This document shows, piece by piece, positions 43,246 through 47,629 of a DNA stretch of 47,629 nucleotides. Source of the DNA: a virus; the IMG/VR virus record IMGVR_UViG_3300013113_000799, positions 1 through 47,629 of that record; one strand, given 5' to 3'. Within the stretch, counting starts at the first letter, position 1, and every line of letters begins with the position of its first letter. Under the pieces are notes generated by a model. The model did not search any database, was not told where the DNA came from, and saw only the letters and a list, made by a program, of their open reading frames with translations. The translations under genes were made by a program, and so were the position numbers.

Positions 43246-44730
43246 CTACTCTATTTTTTCTTCTACTCGGAACTTAAAAATGTCAGGTTGCTCTTTGTAC
43301 TCGCCCTTTATTTTATATAAAAATTTCATTCCATACATATACCCAGGCTCTAACAAGGTCATGTCAAAATCAAAATAGCTTCCCGAAACGTCATAAGACA
43401 GTCTCGTTGAGAATGGCTCAGTTGTATCATAGGCACTGTAATCTATAATCGTGAAACCATCAACCACTCTAAATATTTTGTAGTATGCCTCCTCGATAAT
43501 TTGCACCTCTGGGTCTGCAACTGCTACAGTATAAATAGTTGGGCTCCAATCTTTTAATCTAGTGTAAAGCCGGAACCTTGCTGTCTCTGTAACCCCGTAA
43601 GAGGCTTTTAAATTTGAAACAGCGGTGACGTACTCCGGCACGGTATTATCTTGATTGTCAGCTCTGTGATGGACCTCAATAGTCTCGGTATGCCATATCA
43701 TTGTCTCATCTGCGCTGTTTACCCACTCTACATAGATTGAAGTTCTTTCTGTGTCAAGAGTCCCCGTGACATAATAATTACCAGCAGCAACACGGACGCC
43801 AGTTGACCAAGTTGCCAAAGGTGTCGTCTTGGTCCCATCACTATAAATTTTCAAAGTTGGCAAAAGCGCCGGGTTGTTGAGAATATCTTTTAGAGAGCCA
43901 TCAACATACGATTTTAAATAAATGCGATTTGTGTTGTCCGCATCAATAAGCATTGGACTCGCAGCATAAAAATTTCCACGATCATCAAACTCTGTGGCAT
44001 CCCACCTTGCTTCAATGCTAGGCTTCTTGAAAAAGAACTCGGTGCCGCGGGCAAAGAATTTCTTATCATAATATGATCTTAGGTTGGTGCCGTCTTCAAA
44101 GGAGCCGCTAAGCATGACCCCGATACCATAGTTGTCTTTTCCTCCTCCACCGGAGCCGAGAATCCACTCTTCGACTAAGGCGGTTATATCAACGGAAAGA
44201 TTTTCGGAACCTGAAGGGAAAGTTGCTGTATATTTAGGATCGGCAAGGGCGGTATGGTAATCACCACCTTCAGTCACCCAAGCATTCCCACGACTGCGAT
44301 ATGACCAAGTGGCTCCTGCGCCCGTTGTTGCTCCTGCGCCGGGGTCGGAATAGTCTTCCATGTCAAGCCCATCCCCTTCAGTCCATTCGGCGCTAACTGC
44401 GTAAATATTAACTACAAAGTCTTTAGGTAGCGTGTGAGGAGTAACCGCATTGTACACATTTAACATAAAGCTGACGCCACCAGACCCAGGGATGTTTCCA
44501 GCGGCGCGGTCGGCAATAATAGTGGATACTGGGAATTTCATCAAAAAGCGACATTTCTCTACGGAACCAACGGGAGGAGCCCCAGCACTAAAAGTTTGCC
44601 CATAGATGGAGAAAATTTCTACGGCATCAGAAAGCCCCATATTAGAACCCGAGGCTCGGGTGGTGAGATTAGCCTTGAATGCATCTGTGATGGTAGTGTC
44701 CGCATCTGCGATATATTTCTTAATACTCAT
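43246..44730 (-). CDS. Baseplate-region structural protein with DNRLRE-like domain
   Basis: This 494-residue protein has an N-terminal half matching the DNRLRE beta-sandwich pattern. It shows YIADADTTITDAF at the start, then KCRFLMKFPVS, a WTEGDGLDMEDY block near residue 128, and LSVDITALVEEWI near residue 185. Such domains occur in cell-surface and carbohydrate-binding proteins, so a glycan-contacting or structural spacer role on the baseplate is possible. The C-terminal half contains further beta domains (YYVTGTLDTERTSIYVEWVN, YMYGMKFLYKIKGEYKE). The start overlaps the stop of the gp6-like gene as TAATG, and the giant gene begins 8 bases after its stop. Confidence 0.72.
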   Translation of the reverse strand: MSIKKYIADADTTITDAFKANLTTRASGSNMGLSDAVEIFSIYGQTFSAGAPPVGSVEKCRFLMKFPVSTIIADRAAGNIPGSGGVSFMLNVYNAVTPHTLPKDFVVNIYAVSAEWTEGDGLDMEDYSDPGAGATTGAGATWSYRSRGNAWVTEGGDYHTALADPKYTATFPSGSENLSVDITALVEEWILGSGGGGKDNYGIGVMLSGSFEDGTNLRSYYDKKFFARGTEFFFKKPSIEARWDATEFDDRGNFYAASPMLIDADNTNRIYLKSYVDGSLKDILNNPALLPTLKIYSDGTKTTPLATWSTGVRVAAGNYYVTGTLDTERTSIYVEWVNSADETMIWHTETIEVHHRADNQDNTVPEYVTAVSNLKASYGVTETARFRLYTRLKDWSPTIYTVAVADPEVQIIEEAYYKIFRVVDGFTIIDYSAYDTTEPFSTRLSYDVSGSYFDFDMTLLEPGYMYGMKFLYKIKGEYKEQPDIFKFRVEEKIE

Positions 44731-46523
44731 TATTTGATAACTCCATTGATATCTGCGTCAAGGAACTTTATTTCATATATTACATTCTTTGGCATTGAAA
44801 TATAGCGTCCGTCCGGCGAAGTAGCTTCGTCTAGATTAAAGCGAATGTCGGAATAGTTTGCTCCGGTTTTCTGATATACCTTGACGCTAGTAACGTCGAG
44901 CAACCCATCTACCATTTTAAGTTTGGAGTAGATGTCTGTTATAAAGAACGGTTCGCCAATTTCTGGGTAATTGGAAAAGTGTTCCTTCAATCTTGCCTTT
45001 GCTGCAACTAAAATATCAAATCTGTTTTTGTCAATTTCTCCAACTGCTTCGAAATCAATAGCCAAATTTATAACTTTAGCATCGAGGATGTCTACAGTAT
45101 CATTTAACATTCGACTTTTCTGCAACCATGTTTTAATATTTTCTTTTACAATAGCGTTAGTTGCAGTAAGGGTGCCGTCGTAAGATTCAGAAATAGTGTA
45201 CAAGTTCAAATTCCTTTTAAAAGAACTGTCATCTCGTACTACACGAACGCGCTTTATAGCACCAAACTTGGAAGGCATTTGATATACCAATGATTCATAA
45301 TCTGTTTTTGTAACTGCACGGTTCTGAGTGGCGAAGGTGTCATAGATACGAGTTTTTAATTCCTGACTGTTGGGGAGGGAAACATCGCCAGTAATAGGCG
45401 TCTCATTGTCTACCTCTAATGATGAACGAACTTGTTGCGCGGTGCCGCCAACAATAAGAGAATTATCTGGGAATTCAAAGTTAGAGCGACCAACACGGTT
45501 TAGACGACCAACCTGACAATTAGAATTTCGCGTGGTGTTGACACGAGCACTAATGTACAAAGTAGTGTTAGAGGGGGCAACACCCAGCTTGTCATTGGCA
45601 ACTAATTTAGTGGGATCAAAAGAATCATCTGTGATGTAAGCTCGACCATGACGTTGGATAACAACACTAGCTGGATCTGCCACCGAGTCTTCAGGAAGGA
45701 TAATGTCGGAAGCCGCACCAAACTGGATTGTCATCTTACGACCTGCACGGCTTGTAACAAAACGACGGGCGGCAACAAACGGCTTAAGAACAGCCGAAGC
45801 TTGATCGCTGTTATTCACAATATTAGTCACAGCCTTATAAATTACATTCTGGGATAGGAACTCGGTTTCATAATATTCATGCCCCTCGTCGTCCACAACG
45901 GAAAGGACCTCAGCAACATCCAAAGAACCAAGCGTAATACGCAAAAACTCTTTATAAGTCCCCACAGTATGCGTTTCCGATATAATCTTTCCTGACACTA
46001 CCTCACCATAAGCCTTGATCGCATAAAAGGTTGGAGTTCCGGTGGTGGGGTCGTTACGAGAAACGCGGATCTCGTTCTTAGGGTTAGCAAAATTTACATC
46101 TTCATTCAACAAATATACATTGCCGTTACTGGAAGTAAACTGCGAGCCTCTCTTTAGCGTGGGGATGTAATTGGCGTCTGGTCCAAGACCCGCTGCGTTG
46201 GAGGGGACTGAAATATAAAAGCTTGCCTCGCCATAAGCCGAGGGATTTCCTTGAAATTTATAACCAAGCTGGCGACCTAATTTGATAATATTGTCATATT
46301 CTACTGCCGTCTGAAGGAACGACTCGTTAGCTTGATAATCCAAGTAAAAAGATAAAATATCACCAATATAAGATACTGTATCCACCATCAAAGACCCAAA
46401 AGAGGCTTCACTAAAATCTCGGAAGGTGTCGGGGTAATATCTTTTAATGTAATTTACCAAATCTTGCTTGATACTATCAAACTCGCGGCTGGTATATTTT
46501 ACTAGGTTCGTTTTTTTTGACAT
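44730..46523 (-). CDS. gp6: Baseplate wedge protein, T4 gp6 / J-like
   Basis: This 597-residue protein should form the inner baseplate wedge that triggers sheath contraction. The N-terminus KYTSREFDSIKQDLVNYI followed by SEASFGSLMVDTVSYIGDIL and SFYLDYQANESFL is the hallmark of T4 gp6-like wedge proteins. Further family features are NIIKLGRQLGYKFQG and the central J-like RAVTKTDYESLVYQMPSKFG near residue 405. The C-terminal part (AAKARLKEHFSNYPEIGEPF) matches the terminal domain of the J family. It lies next to a gp25-like gene, as expected for wedge partners. The length is slightly below T4 gp6. Confidence 0.92.
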   Translation of the reverse strand: MSKKTNLVKYTSREFDSIKQDLVNYIKRYYPDTFRDFSEASFGSLMVDTVSYIGDILSFYLDYQANESFLQTAVEYDNIIKLGRQLGYKFQGNPSAYGEASFYISVPSNAAGLGPDANYIPTLKRGSQFTSSNGNVYLLNEDVNFANPKNEIRVSRNDPTTGTPTFYAIKAYGEVVSGKIISETHTVGTYKEFLRITLGSLDVAEVLSVVDDEGHEYYETEFLSQNVIYKAVTNIVNNSDQASAVLKPFVAARRFVTSRAGRKMTIQFGAASDIILPEDSVADPASVVIQRHGRAYITDDSFDPTKLVANDKLGVAPSNTTLYISARVNTTRNSNCQVGRLNRVGRSNFEFPDNSLIVGGTAQQVRSSLEVDNETPITGDVSLPNSQELKTRIYDTFATQNRAVTKTDYESLVYQMPSKFGAIKRVRVVRDDSSFKRNLNLYTISESYDGTLTATNAIVKENIKTWLQKSRMLNDTVDILDAKVINLAIDFEAVGEIDKNRFDILVAAKARLKEHFSNYPEIGEPFFITDIYSKLKMVDGLLDVTSVKVYQKTGANYSDIRFNLDEATSPDGRYISMPKNVIYEIKFLDADINGVIK

Positions 46524-46572
46524 TCAATGCTTCCTCTGGCGATGTTATACATAAATACCCTGGTACATGAAT

Positions 46573-46962
46573 TTAACTCGCACTTTCACTTATCTCTACC
46601 GCATCAAAAGCCTCTAATGGGATAATTCGATATTCTATTCTAAGTCTAACAGAATTATTAGCAATAGCAGAGTTTTGATCATAGCTTGTAAAGCCAATAT
46701 TTCTAATTTCAATATAGGGCAGATATCGGCTTACTTGTCTTCTAATTGCGGACTCGATTTCCCCATATGGAAATGTGGAATTCAGTTCAAACAAATATTG
46801 GCGTAGCCCTACTCCAAAATCAGGGTCCATCATCCTTTCTCCCGGTAGTGTGAGAATTAGCATTTTCATGTTCTGCTTGACCATACTAATATAATCTTTA
46901 ACAAGCCGATATCCATCAGTTGAATCTAATTCTAGTGGCAATCGTGGTGATAATCCTGACAT
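46573..46962 (-). CDS. gp25: Baseplate wedge protein, T4 gp25-like
   Basis: This 129-residue protein has the lysozyme-like gp25 fold that nucleates sheath assembly at the baseplate. The diagnostic segment is GERMMDPDFGVGLRQYLFE (residues about 41-59). It is followed by the helical GEIESAIRRQVSRYLPYI and the strand IEIRNIGFTS. Length is typical for gp25/VgrG-associated TssE-type proteins. Despite the historical lysozyme label the catalytic glutamate role is not expected in this family. It follows the partial gene upstream with a 4-base gap and is separated from the gp6-like gene by 49 bases containing a TATTTAT element. Confidence 0.93.
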   Translation of the reverse strand: MSGLSPRLPLELDSTDGYRLVKDYISMVKQNMKMLILTLPGERMMDPDFGVGLRQYLFELNSTFPYGEIESAIRRQVSRYLPYIEIRNIGFTSYDQNSAIANNSVRLRIEYRIIPLEAFDAVEISESAS

Positions 46963-46966
46963 ATTC

Positions 46967-47629
46967 TTATTCCTCTGGTTCTTCTAATAATGTAAAAAAC
47001 GGTTCACTGTCCAGAATTTCGGCAAGAACCGGGGACGAGGAGACGGGTGTGGGGTTCGCGCAGTTCGAAGCATTAATCGAAACCCCCTTGTTTTCTAATT
47101 CTAATTGCATTTCGGTTTTTTCTTCCACAATATCACCCTCAGCATTCGTCGTTTCTCTAGAGCTAGAGTCAAATCCTCCAAGCCCTAATCCTAAATAGGC
47201 AATTCCAAAAGGTGTTGGCGGAATAAACCAACTTAAAGGAAATGAGATTGCTCCAATCGGAACGTCTCGACCTTTTTCTCTAATTTTACGCTGAATTCTT
47301 TTAGAAATTCGAATATTGGGATCAACTACTTCTGCCTGCCCCTTGATTATTTGCAAAGGGGCTCGCAGAGCAGCCTTGGCAATATATCCCATTCCGATAC
47401 CTTTAGTGCTCTGCAAGCGTTCTTGGTTAGGGCTATCCAAGACTCCAGTAAGAGATTCCATCTTCTCTTTTACACCAGCAACGCCACCGGCTGCTGTAAT
47501 CGAACCATCTTGTTGTTGATAGCTGCGCTCACCTGTCGTAGAAATAGCATCAAAAGAATATTTTATTTGTTCTTTGGTGGTGGAGAAGATTTCTTCAACA
47601 CCGGGGGTGTCGCTCGCGGTAATAAAGTT
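46967..47629 (-). CDS. Baseplate-region protein, N-terminus outside the window
   Basis: The frame is open from the window edge to TAA at 46967-46969, giving the last 220 residues. An internal ATG at 47461 is unlikely to be the true start, because the coding pattern continues upstream without a stop. Visible features are TASDTPGVEEIFSTTKEQI, a helical RISKRIQRKIREKGRDVPIG segment, a hydrophobic AISFPLSWFIPPTPFGIAYL stretch that could be a buried or membrane-inserting hairpin, and an acidic C-terminus. It directly precedes the gp25-like gene, so a baseplate function is likely. No family is recognised. Confidence 0.6.
   Translation of the reverse strand, partial: NFITASDTPGVEEIFSTTKEQIKYSFDAISTTGERSYQQQDGSITAAGGVAGVKEKMESLTGVLDSPNQERLQSTKGIGMGYIAKAALRAPLQIIKGQAEVVDPNIRISKRIQRKIREKGRDVPIGAISFPLSWFIPPTPFGIAYLGLGLGGFDSSSRETTNAEGDIVEEKTEMQLELENKGVSINASNCANPTPVSSSPVLAEILDSEPFFTLLEEPEE

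Noticed and set aside
46573-46962. Active lysozyme
   Set aside because: gp25-type proteins carry a historical lysozyme label, but they act as sheath-nucleating baseplate proteins and no catalytic arrangement can be shown here.
46967-47461. Start of the last gene at ATG 47461
   Set aside because: The frame continues without a stop to the window edge with a sensible protein sequence, so the gene is partial and begins outside.

Overview
This window comes from the genome of a large tailed double-stranded DNA phage with a contractile (myovirus) tail, belonging to the wider T4-like superfamily. The hallmark proteins are a T4 gp17-type terminase, gp20-type portal, gp21-type prohead protease, an acidic scaffold, the start of a gp23-type major capsid protein, and gp6-type and gp25-type baseplate wedge proteins. 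Every convincing gene lies on the minus strand, so the biological order runs from base 47629 down to base 1. Genes are packed with 1-8 bp stop/start overlaps and good Shine-Dalgarno sequences (AGGAGG-like). I see no tRNA, integrase, transposon, CRISPR array or host gene block. The host cannot be fixed from the sequence. The gene content resembles environmental (marine-type) T4-like phages, and a bacterial-type ribosomal protein bS21 is encoded.

Layout in transcription order: (1) 47629-43246, baseplate: a partial unknown protein, gp25-like, gp6/J-like, and a DNRLRE-type structural protein. (2) 43238-20765, very large virion proteins: a 4008-residue giant with LamG-like segments, then six further structural proteins that include two paralogous sets. 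(3) 20765-16134, DNA metabolism: a RuvC-like nuclease, a DnaG-type zinc/TOPRIM primase, and a single-chain Mre11-Rad50 (T4 gp47+gp46) fusion. (4) 16077-14644, a possible lysis/envelope cassette (holin-like, coiled-coil membrane protein, exported C-anchored protein) followed by a zinc-ribbon protein. (5) 14660-7286, packaging and prohead: two small proteins, terminase, portal, two conserved unknowns, a DUF1360 membrane protein, prohead protease, a small core-like protein, and bS21. (6) 7237-1764, a host-recognition cassette: GDLSGTYPNP-repeat fibre, LamG lectin-like protein, small protein, and further fibre proteins ending in a highly repetitive coiled-coil fibre. (7) 1534-1, scaffold and the N-terminus of the major capsid protein.

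The genes form one long co-directional late-type operon that builds baseplate, tail decorations, head and packaging motor. A recombination/priming module and a probable lysis module sit inside it. Two convincing intrinsic terminators (5259-5285 and 1693-1722) punctuate the fibre cassette, so the abundant capsid proteins downstream probably have their own promoter.

The best leads are the Mre11-Rad50 fusion with no CXXC zinc hook, bS21 inside the prohead operon, the fibre cassette splitting the classic T4 21-22-23 order, the 945-bp-spaced internal repeats of the long fibre, the 12-kb structural gene, and the putative lysis cassette.
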